A stretch of DNA of 5,516 nt from Candidatus Zixiibacteriota bacterium (GTDB taxonomy: Bacteria; Zixibacteria; MSB-5A5; SM1-73): contig JALHUP010000097.1 of assembly GCA_022866585.1 (NCBI GenBank), positions 1 through 5,516 of the forward strand, given 5' to 3'. Positions 1 to 5,101 of the stretch are shown piece after piece. The position numbers and the translations under genes are program-made. The notes beneath the pieces are model-generated. The model did not search any database. It worked only from the letters and a program-made list of their open reading frames with translations, and was not told the origin of the DNA. Every line of letters begins with the position of its first letter. The stretch's first letter is position 1.

Positions 1-1008
1 ACGGTGGTGGCTCGGACTTTGCTCCCCGGGAACGTGGAGCCCTTCAACGTGGCAAACGTCTTGGGCATTCCACCTGAAGACATAATGTATCACATGCTAA
101 GAAAAGAAGGAGAGCGAGTAAAACAGGGAGAAGTCATAGCCAAGAGCAAGAGCTTTTTCGGGTTGTTCAGCTCCGAGTGCAAATCCAAAGCCGAAGGGAC
201 GGTGGAAAGCATCTCTTCAGTTACCGGACAGGTGTTGATCCGGGGAAACCCCATTCCGGTGGAGATAAAAGCATATTTAGATGGCGAGGTGATAGAAGTG
301 TACGAAAGAGAAGGGGTGGCAGTTTCCACCTGGGGATCCTTTATTCAGGGCATCTTCGGGATCGGGGGGGAGACCCAGGGGGAGATTTGTGTGGTTACAA
401 AAGATAATACCGAAATCTTAACTGACAAATTAATTGACAAAAATTGTAAAGACAAGGTGGTGGTGGGAGGAAGCCTGGTGACCGCTGATGCCATAAAGAA
501 GGCAATCAGCATGGGAGCAAAAGGGATTGTGGTTGGGGGATTCAGCGATAAAGATTTAAGAGACTTTTTGGGATACGATCTGGGCGTAGCCATCACCGGA
601 TCAGAGGAATTGGGAATCACCTTGGTGATCACCGAAGGATTTGGACAGATAAATATGGCGGAAAAGACGTTTAATCTATTGAAGTCCAGGGAAGGGCAGA
701 TGGCTTGCATAAACGGAGCTACCCAGATCAGAGCCGGGGTGATCCGTCCGGAGGTGGTGATTCCCGTCAGGGAGGATGTCCATAAAAAAGAAAAAAGAGA
801 AGAGTTCGAAAACATAGGTTTGACTGTAGGCTATCCGATCAGGGTTATTCGGGAGCCATATTTTGGACGATTGGGAAAAGTGAGTGCACTCCCCCCCGCT
901 TTACAAAAGCTTGAATCTGAGTCCTCGGCGCGGGTATTGGAGGTGGAGTTTGAAGACGGGACTAAAGCCATAATCCCCCGGGCTAATGTGGAGATGCTGG
1001 AGGAGTGA
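1..1008 (+). CDS. Barrel-sandwich / KOW-like protein, 5'-truncated
   Basis: This is the 3' part of an uncharacterised soluble protein; 335 codons are visible and the stop is TGA at 1006-1008. The frame is open to the first base. The GTG codons at 4 and 7 have no ribosome binding site, and the text around them reads like the inside of a domain, so the true start lies upstream. Counting from the first codon, residues 37-48 (GERVKQGEVIAK) and 66-81 (GTVESIS, then TGQVLIRG) form the paired half-motifs of a barrel-sandwich, lipoyl-like fold. Residues 153-181 are an alpha/beta stretch rich in glycine and valine. Residues 280-335 resemble a KOW/SH3 barrel (PYFGRLGKV, then FEDGTKAIIPRANVE). No lysine sits in a recognisable biotin or lipoyl attachment motif. 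There is no membrane helix, so it is probably cytoplasmic. I recall similar proteins beside FN3/DUF6754 genes. It could also be the C-terminal part of a larger fusion. Function unknown. Confidence 0.85.
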   Translation, partial: TVVARTLLPGNVEPFNVANVLGIPPEDIMYHMLRKEGERVKQGEVIAKSKSFFGLFSSECKSKAEGTVESISSVTGQVLIRGNPIPVEIKAYLDGEVIEVYEREGVAVSTWGSFIQGIFGIGGETQGEICVVTKDNTEILTDKLIDKNCKDKVVVGGSLVTADAIKKAISMGAKGIVVGGFSDKDLRDFLGYDLGVAITGSEELGITLVITEGFGQINMAEKTFNLLKSREGQMACINGATQIRAGVIRPEVVIPVREDVHKKEKREEFENIGLTVGYPIRVIREPYFGRLGKVSALPPALQKLESESSARVLEVEFEDGTKAIIPRANVEMLEE

Positions 1009-1054
1009 CTTTGTTTAAAATTTGAGCGGAGTTGAAGTTTTTTCTTGACTTAAA

Positions 1055-1083
1055 TTGAGAATGGTGGTAAATTGAGCTACAAT
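1055..1083 (+). promoter_or_regulatory. Sigma-70-type promoter
   Basis: A -35 box TTGAGA at 1055-1060 and a -10 box TACAAT at 1078-1083, each matching the consensus at five of six positions, are separated by exactly 17 bases. Transcription would start near 1090. A second, weaker pair, TTGACT at 1045-1050 and TAAATT at 1068-1073, also has 17-base spacing and lies 10 bases upstream, so the two overlap on the same face of the helix. The promoter lies in a non-coding gap facing the FN3/DUF6754 gene. It rests on consensus matching only. Confidence 0.6.
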
Positions 1084-1152
1084 CAGGGGGTGGTGATAGA
1101 GTAATTTTTAAATTTGCAGAGTAGCGGACTGTAACAAAAGTTCAGGGTGTAT

Positions 1153-1210
1153 GTAATTGCTCAATTTATTGAGCATTGTCGTCAGTACGCCTGATAAATC
1201 AGGCAACTAC
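1153..1210. repeat. REPIN-like inverted pair of hairpin units
   Basis: Two 22-base units face each other across a 14-base spacer. The left unit (1153-1174) begins GTAATT and continues with GCTCAATTTATTGAGC. The right unit (1189-1210), read on the minus strand, begins GTAGTT and continues with GCCTGATTTATCAGGC. The flanking hexamer and the TTTA loop are conserved, while the stem differences are compensated on both arms, so the structure is kept as the sequence drifts. A GTAG tetranucleotide directly 5' of a hairpin is the hallmark of REP elements mobilised by RAYT-type Y1 transposases. The family assignment is by analogy; no transposase is in the window. Confidence 0.6.
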
Positions 1211-1294
1211 AATAGGGAACAAATTTATGTTACACGCCAGTAGAATAAACCAAGGGTATAGCTTTAGTGACTGCATTAACAGCCGTTTTTAATT

Positions 1295-1333
1295 AGACCT
1301 TCTTGATGTTAGAATCCAGGAAGGTCTTTTTTT
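1295..1333 (+). terminator. Intrinsic terminator just upstream of the FN3/DUF6754 gene
   Basis: AGACCTTC at 1295-1302 pairs perfectly with GAAGGTCT at 1320-1327 across a 17-base loop, and the right arm runs into a seven-T tract ending at 1333. It lies about 290 bases after the upstream gene, which is far for that gene's own terminator. It overlaps the longest possible 5' extension of the next reading frame (ATG at 1306), which is one reason for choosing a start further downstream for that gene. Confidence 0.7.
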
Positions 1334-1356
1334 ATTTGAGCGAAAGAAAGAAACAC

Positions 1357-2607
1357 GTGACCAAAGCAAGAGCAGGAAAATCGGTAACGTTAGATCTCAG
1401 TTTTCTTTTCTTAATCTTCCTTGCGCTTTTTCTTTTATTCGGGCAGTCCATTTTAGCGGAGGAAGTTCCGACCGCTCAAGAGGAAATCGCCATACCAAAA
1501 GACTCTGTTCTTCCTGTCCCTCCCACTAACGTGATCGCCAAGGATATCCCTAATGACAAAGGGGGCGCTATCACCATCAGCTGGGAGAGATCAGCTGACG
1601 ATGGAGGAGGAGCAAAGAACGTAACCGGATACGAAATCCTCAGATCCACCAAGAGAGACGAGGGTTACGAACACATCGGAAATGCTCCTCCGGGTGCCAC
1701 TTCCTTCTCTGACAACGTTACTAAAGATAAGGTGCTGTATTTTTACAAGATCAGAGCGATCTCCCCTACGGGGACATCTGAATCGGAGCCAAGCGCTCTC
1801 GCTTTTTCCAAGAGACAATGGTTCGATTTCAGCCGATTGAGTTTATTTATCCTTTCCTTGATAATCGTGTTTGCCATCTTTTACTTCATAGAAAAAGCCA
1901 AATCTGAAAAGGGACTTTTTATACGGAAGATTGCCGGTCTGGAGGCGGTGGACGATGCGGTGGGTCGAGCAACGGAGATGGGACGAAAGATAATCTTTAT
2001 ACCCGGGATCATGGATATGGACAGTATGCAGACCATCGCGGGCGTCACTATTTTGGGAAGGGTAGCAAAGTTAGCGGCGGAATATGAGGCTAAACTGGAA
2101 GTGCCGGTCTCAAAATCGCTGGTTATGGTGACATGCAGGGAAGTGGTAAAGGAGGCATACTTAAACGCTGGAAGGCCGGATGCCTATAATGATGATATGG
2201 TTTACTACCTCACCGATGATCAGTTTGCCTATGCCGCCGCATTGGACGGGCTTTTTTTAAGGGATAGGCCTGCGGCCGTTTTTCTTCAAGGTCAATTTTA
2301 TGCAGAAGCTTTGATTCTGGCAGAGACCGCCAACTCAGTAGGAGCTATTCAGATCGCAGGGACGGCCATGCCCACCCAGCTCCCATTTTTTGTTGCCGCA
2401 TGCGACTATACTTTGATCGGAGAGGAGCTTTTTGCCGCCTCTGCTTACCTCTCCAAAGACCCTAAGCTTTTGGGGAGTTTGAAAGGACAAGATGTGGGCA
2501 AGTTTATCTTTCTTTTAGCTATTTTGATAGGAGTAGTCTTCCTCACCCTGAATTCAGTTTTGGGATTGAACCTTCCCGATTTAAGAGAGCTTTTTAAAGG
2601 AATATAA
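1357..2607 (+). CDS. FN3 - membrane helix - DUF6754-like protein
   Basis: This is a membrane protein of 416 residues from the preferred GTG start. The frame is open back to 1303, but that part is the terminator hairpin. GTG at 1357 follows the purine-rich GAAAGAAAG with a 6-base gap and gives a compact signal peptide; TTG at 1336 is the alternative. Residues 1-34 are the signal peptide (hydrophobic 14-28, ending ILA). Residues 53-147 are a fibronectin III domain with core residues W76, Y92, Y128 and Y130 and a PND...ADDGGG signature. A membrane helix at 160-178 is followed by basic residues, so residues 181-380 should be cytoplasmic. These match my recollection of DUF6754, with EAVDDAVGRATEMGR at 196-210, TDDQFAYAA at 286-294 and SVGAIQIAGTA at 327-337. 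A last helix spans 383-404. Function unknown; probably an envelope complex linking outside to inside. It is followed 12 bases later by the next gene. Confidence 0.9.
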   Translation: MTKARAGKSVTLDLSFLFLIFLALFLLFGQSILAEEVPTAQEEIAIPKDSVLPVPPTNVIAKDIPNDKGGAITISWERSADDGGGAKNVTGYEILRSTKRDEGYEHIGNAPPGATSFSDNVTKDKVLYFYKIRAISPTGTSESEPSALAFSKRQWFDFSRLSLFILSLIIVFAIFYFIEKAKSEKGLFIRKIAGLEAVDDAVGRATEMGRKIIFIPGIMDMDSMQTIAGVTILGRVAKLAAEYEAKLEVPVSKSLVMVTCREVVKEAYLNAGRPDAYNDDMVYYLTDDQFAYAAALDGLFLRDRPAAVFLQGQFYAEALILAETANSVGAIQIAGTAMPTQLPFFVAACDYTLIGEELFAASAYLSKDPKLLGSLKGQDVGKFIFLLAILIGVVFLTLNSVLGLNLPDLRELFKGI

Positions 2608-2619
2608 CCGGAGATAGAT

Positions 2620-3261
2620 ATGCGAAGAGAGGTTCCTTTAGTTTTGACCGCCATTGTCGGGATCACCATGATAATCGCCCACTTCATCCCCCCTTTGAAC
2701 ATCTTGAAAAATTTATTCGAAGACTGGTTCTTCATCATAGCCGCATTCGCCATCTACCTGGGGATCTTGAATCTGATTCTGATTAATGGAGACAAGATCT
2801 ATAAGAAGCAAAAAGGTTGGCCCTTTGGGGTGGTGGTGATTTTGGGATTTTTGGTGATAACCGTAATTGGTATATTTTTCTCTGGTGGAAAGTCGTTTCA
2901 AGATCCGGGCACACCTTTCTACTATATTTACATGAACTTGTATTATCCCCTTTCTGCCACCATGTTTGCTCTTTTAGCTTTCTTTGTGGCCTCCGCCTCT
3001 TATCGAGCTTTTCGGGCACGCAATGTCGAAGCTACTATGCTCTTGGGAGCAGCTTTTATATTGATGTTGGGTCGTGTTCCCATCGGATACTGGATTTCCA
3101 CCTGGCTGGGACACACATTGGCAAATGCAGCCGATTGGATCATGGATTTCCCTCAACTCGCAGGGCAAAGGGCTATCATGATAGGTATCGCCCTGGGGGT
3201 GGTCTCCTCAGCTTTGCGAGTGATATTGGGACTGGAGAGAGCCTATTCGGCAGGGGAGTAA
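2620..3261 (+). CDS. Six-helix membrane protein of the FN3/DUF6754 locus
   Basis: This is an integral membrane protein of 213 residues with no recognised enzymatic motif. The start is well supported: GGAG at 2610-2613 lies 6 bases before the ATG, and the gene begins only 12 bases after the previous stop, which argues for co-transcription and translational coupling. Hydrophobic segments lie near residues 5-24, 36-55, 68-88, 107-127, 138-156 and 185-203. A conserved-looking stretch joins helices four and five (ASASYRAFRARNVEA, about 124-138), with positive charges that suggest a cytoplasmic loop. I recall similar hypothetical proteins next to DUF6754 genes. It is probably a membrane subunit of the same complex as its neighbours. 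A channel or scaffold role is possible but cannot be read from the sequence. Confidence 0.88.
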   Translation: MRREVPLVLTAIVGITMIIAHFIPPLNILKNLFEDWFFIIAAFAIYLGILNLILINGDKIYKKQKGWPFGVVVILGFLVITVIGIFFSGGKSFQDPGTPFYYIYMNLYYPLSATMFALLAFFVASASYRAFRARNVEATMLLGAAFILMLGRVPIGYWISTWLGHTLANAADWIMDFPQLAGQRAIMIGIALGVVSSALRVILGLERAYSAGE

Positions 3262-3267
3262 GTAAAG

Positions 3268-3302
3268 CTGTTTACGGTATACTGTATACGGTTCACTGTT
3301 TG
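3268..3302. repeat. Five tandem heptamers between two genes
   Basis: Five consecutive 7-base units fill most of the 67-base gap: CTGTTTA, CGGTATA, CTGTATA, CGGTTCA and CTGTTTG. The pattern is C, T or G, GT, T or A, T or C, A. The second base alternates T and G along the array, so it can also be read as a 14-base unit. It contains overlapping GTATAC palindromes. It lies inside an otherwise tight gene cluster without any clear promoter or terminator. Confidence 0.65.
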
Positions 3303-3328
3303 CCTTAACATATAAGAGAATAAAAAAG

Positions 3329-4198
3329 ATGAACGAAACGACCAATCAGGAAAAGAAAACCTTCTGGGAAAAACTCTTAAGCATAGATCGAAGGATCATA
3401 TTCCTCTTCATTGCCGTAGCTATCTCCTTGCCTTTGTTTTTCAAAACATCTTTGGATATGCCGGTATCTCCGGTGGTACAAGAGGTGTATAACGCCGTTG
3501 AGAAGCTCCAGGCTGGCTCCAAAGTGTTGGTCTCTTTTGATTATGATCCCAGCTCCATGCCCGAGCTCCAGCCCATGGCGGAGTCATTCTTCAGGCATTG
3601 TTTCAGAAATAACTTGAAGGTCATAATTATGGGTCTGTGGCCCCAGGGTCCTCTTCAGGCAAACATAGCGTTAGAGCAAGTTTTTAAAGACGAAGACATC
3701 AAGGCAAAAAATTTGCAATATGGAATAGATTATGTAAATTTAGGATTCACCGCGGGAAATGAGGTGGTGATTGACCGAATGGGGCACGATTTCAGGGAGT
3801 CTTATCCTGCCGATTCCAGAGGGACGCCTCTATCTGAAATTCCTCTGATGAGGGGTGTCAGAAACTATGATAACATCGATCTGATACTCAATCTATCCGC
3901 AGGGTATCCAGGGACGCAAGAGTGGGTGCAATATGCTGTGGATGTCTTCCATGTCAAGCTGGCGGCAGGCAATACCGCGGTACAAGCCCCTTCCATGTAT
4001 CCGTATATTCAAACCGGGCAATTAGCTGGGGTATTGGGAGGGATGAAAGGTGGGGCCGAGTATGAGATCGCTCTTAAAAGACCGGCAAGAGCAGTAAGCT
4101 ACATGTTCTCCCAGGCAATTGCCCACGGAGTGATCTGCCTGTTTATCATAATAGGTAATATAGCTTTCTTCTCATCGAGGAAAAAGAAAACCTCTTAG
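3329..4198 (+). CDS. Extracytoplasmic domain protein anchored by two membrane helices
   Basis: This 289-residue protein has a membrane helix at about residues 23-38, preceded by RR, and another at about 264-281, followed by RKKK. Both ends should therefore be cytoplasmic, with residues 43-260 outside. The soluble part starts like an alpha/beta Rossmann-type fold: strand VLVSFDYDP (66-74), a helix, then strand KVIIMGLWP (97-105). It continues with DLILNLSAGYPG (184-195), NTAVQAP (215-221), QTGQLAGVLGG (228-238) and GGAEYE (241-246). The first strand recalls the GldG/ABC-auxiliary and DUF4350 type of glutamine-amidotransferase-like domain, but I see no catalytic Cys-His-Glu set. The only leader is a weak GAGAA at 3316-3320, 8 bases before the ATG, so translation may depend partly on the upstream gene. 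Its neighbours suggest it is a subunit of the same envelope complex. Function unknown. Confidence 0.88.
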   Translation: MNETTNQEKKTFWEKLLSIDRRIIFLFIAVAISLPLFFKTSLDMPVSPVVQEVYNAVEKLQAGSKVLVSFDYDPSSMPELQPMAESFFRHCFRNNLKVIIMGLWPQGPLQANIALEQVFKDEDIKAKNLQYGIDYVNLGFTAGNEVVIDRMGHDFRESYPADSRGTPLSEIPLMRGVRNYDNIDLILNLSAGYPGTQEWVQYAVDVFHVKLAAGNTAVQAPSMYPYIQTGQLAGVLGGMKGGAEYEIALKRPARAVSYMFSQAIAHGVICLFIIIGNIAFFSSRKKKTS

Positions 4199-4212
4199 CT
4201 GGAGAATAGAAC

Positions 4213-4869
4213 ATGAGTGGTGAAGTCATAGGAGTGTGGATTGGTGCTATATTGACTTTAGGCATATTCAGCTTTTTATACAAAGATAACCCCTTTTACA
4301 AGTTCTCCGAGGCTCTGTTTGTAGGCATATCCGCCGGCTATTGGTTTGTGGTTACCTTCTGGCAATACTTTGTGCCCAAATTCTGGGATAACCTCGCTTT
4401 GGCTTACAGCGAGCTTTTGACAAAGGGAAGAGTGGATTACCACTGGATATATCTTGTGGGTGGGTTTTTCGGGGTTTTGATGTTGTTGAGGCTGGTGCCC
4501 AAGATAGGGTGGTTGTCTCGATGGTCTTTGGCTTTCATTGTGGGAACCACTGCTGGTCTGCAGTTCACTCGCTATTTGGAAAGCAATGGAATTAAGCAGG
4601 TGGTAGGAACCATCTCACCTTTGTTGGTTAGTGGAAATATGAATGCCACTATTGGGAATATAATAATTGTAGTAGGAACGTTCTGCGGCTTAATCTACTT
4701 CTTCTTCTCCAAGGAGCATAAAGGAGCTTTTGGAGGAGCCGCTCGGGTGGGGGTATGGTTTCTCATGATCACCTTTGGAGCACTATTCGGATATACGGTG
4801 ATGAGCCGTATGTCCCTTTTGATAGGAAGGATGGATTACCTTTTCGGAATTTGGCTGAGTTTGTATTAA
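4213..4869 (+). CDS. Second six-helix membrane protein of the locus
   Basis: This is an integral membrane protein of 218 residues. The start is well supported: GGAG at 4201-4204 lies 8 bases before the ATG, and the gene follows the previous stop by 14 bases. Hydrophobic segments lie near residues 5-22, 34-54, 78-95, 102-118, 146-165 and 179-197, with a possible short seventh at 200-217. The motif SFLYKDNPFYKFSE (20-33) directly after the first helix, followed by LFVGISAGYWF, is one I recall as strongly conserved in hypothetical proteins of this gene set. It matches the other multi-spanning protein in size and helix number, though I see no convincing sequence identity between them. It is likely a membrane partner of the two anchored soluble-domain proteins upstream. 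No transporter family signature is evident. Confidence 0.88.
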   Translation: MSGEVIGVWIGAILTLGIFSFLYKDNPFYKFSEALFVGISAGYWFVVTFWQYFVPKFWDNLALAYSELLTKGRVDYHWIYLVGGFFGVLMLLRLVPKIGWLSRWSLAFIVGTTAGLQFTRYLESNGIKQVVGTISPLLVSGNMNATIGNIIIVVGTFCGLIYFFFSKEHKGAFGGAARVGVWFLMITFGALFGYTVMSRMSLLIGRMDYLFGIWLSLY

Positions 4870-4903
4870 ATAAGTTGATTAACAGATTGGTCAACGGACT
4901 TGT

Positions 4904-4930
4904 CCTGATCCCACCTTTGGCGGGAGAAGG
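4904..4930. repeat. Short imperfect hairpin after the membrane-protein gene
   Basis: CCTGATCCCACC at 4904-4915 and GGCGGGAGAAGG at 4919-4930 form a 12-base arm pair around a TTT loop. Nine of twelve positions pair, with one A-C mismatch and a GA/GA internal loop. There is no T-tract, so it is not a standard terminator. It resembles dispersed intergenic hairpins and adjoins the nonamer region. Confidence 0.45.
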
Positions 4931-4932
4931 AT

Positions 4933-4971
4933 TAAACGGATTGAACGTATGAAATCCGTTGAATTCGTTCA
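4933..4971. repeat. Nonamer repeats, first inverted set
   Basis: Two nonamers, TAAACGGAT (4933-4941) and TGAACGTAT (4942-4950), are followed by a 3-base centre and two nonamers in the opposite orientation, ATCCGTTGA (4954-4962) and ATTCGTTCA (4963-4971). AACGGATT at 4935-4942 and AATCCGTT at 4953-4960 are perfect reverse complements. The phase of nine bases is kept on each side. Related single units lie at 4879-4887 and 4891-4899. Confidence 0.55.
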
Positions 4972-4995
4972 AACGAACGCCCGTCTGGGTGCTAT

Positions 4996-5088
4996 ATTCG
5001 TTGACAGCTTTTCAAAGATTCGGTCAACGGATTAAACGGATGTATCGGATCAATTCCGTTTAATCCGTTACATCCGTTGATAGCTTTT
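4996..5088. repeat. Direct repeat flanking a nonamer array
   Basis: ATTCGTTGACAGCTTTT at 4996-5012 and ATCCGTTGATAGCTTTT at 5072-5088 match at 15 of 17 positions and are offset by 76 bases. They flank the second nonamer array. The downstream copy runs straight into the ribosome binding site of the last gene. This could reflect a small duplication or insertion. Confidence 0.5.
5024..5081. repeat. Nonamer array, second inverted set with a long perfect stem
   Basis: Three nonamers read TCAACGGAT, TAAACGGAT and GTATCGGAT (5024-5050). A 4-base centre, CAAT, follows, and then three inverted nonamers: TCCGTTTAA, TCCGTTACA and TCCGTTGAT (5055-5081). Within this, AACGGATTAAACGGA (5026-5040) and its exact reverse complement (5055-5069) form a 15-base-pair stem with a 14-base loop. 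If transcribed, the stem would end 21 bases before the AAGGAG of the next gene, and it could affect that gene's expression or RNA processing. Confidence 0.7.
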
Positions 5089-5101
5089 TGAAGGAGTTAA
5101 A

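Larger units (their letters stand above)
1090..1333 (+). promoter_or_regulatory. Candidate attenuated leader or small RNA
   Basis: This is the stretch between the predicted start site near 1090 and the terminator T-run ending at 1333, about 244 bases. It contains two perfect short hairpins (1158-1175 and 1189-1204) and the terminator stem. The terminator sits only 23 bases before the preferred start codon of the next gene, so transcripts from this promoter must read through it to express that gene. That placement suggests conditional attenuation, or else a separate small RNA with the downstream genes served by read-through. No clear antiterminator pairing for the terminator arm was found by eye. 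Confidence 0.3.
1009..1356. other. Intergenic region with promoter, REP-like hairpins and terminator
   Basis: This 348-base gap holds no convincing gene. It contains a sigma-70-type promoter (1055-1083), an inverted pair of 22-base hairpin units (1153-1210), a very short possible reading frame (1227-1292) and an intrinsic terminator (1295-1333). The order promoter, hairpins, terminator, next gene is what an attenuated leader or a free-standing small RNA would look like. I found no match to riboswitch classes that I know by eye (TPP, cobalamin, c-di-GMP-I) and no tRNA or tmRNA signature. Confidence 0.8.

Noticed and set aside
345..815. 156-codon open frame on the minus strand
   Set aside because: It is entirely antisense to the first gene, whose protein has coherent domain motifs. 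The minus-strand product is low in complexity and has no ribosome binding site I can see.
1147..1194. 15-codon frame from GTG at 1147
   Set aside because: It runs through the REP-like hairpins and is not preceded by a properly spaced ribosome binding site.
2817..3308. 163-codon open frame on the plus strand
   Set aside because: It is a shifted frame inside the six-helix membrane protein gene, which has a good ribosome binding site and coherent helices. The shifted product has no domain logic.
4904..4930. Terminator after the membrane-protein gene
   Set aside because: The hairpin is imperfect and no T-run follows, so it was kept only as a repeat-like hairpin.
4755..4952. 65-codon frame crossing the end of the last membrane-protein gene
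   Set aside because: It starts inside that gene in another frame and ends in nonamer repeats, and no ribosome binding site precedes it.
5001..5029. Promoter for the last gene based on a perfect TTGACA
   Set aside because: No acceptable -10 box lies 16 to 18 bases downstream; that position is the start of the nonamer array.
4877..5081. CRISPR array
   Set aside because: The repeats are nine bases long, change orientation, and have no unique spacers of normal length or cas genes nearby.
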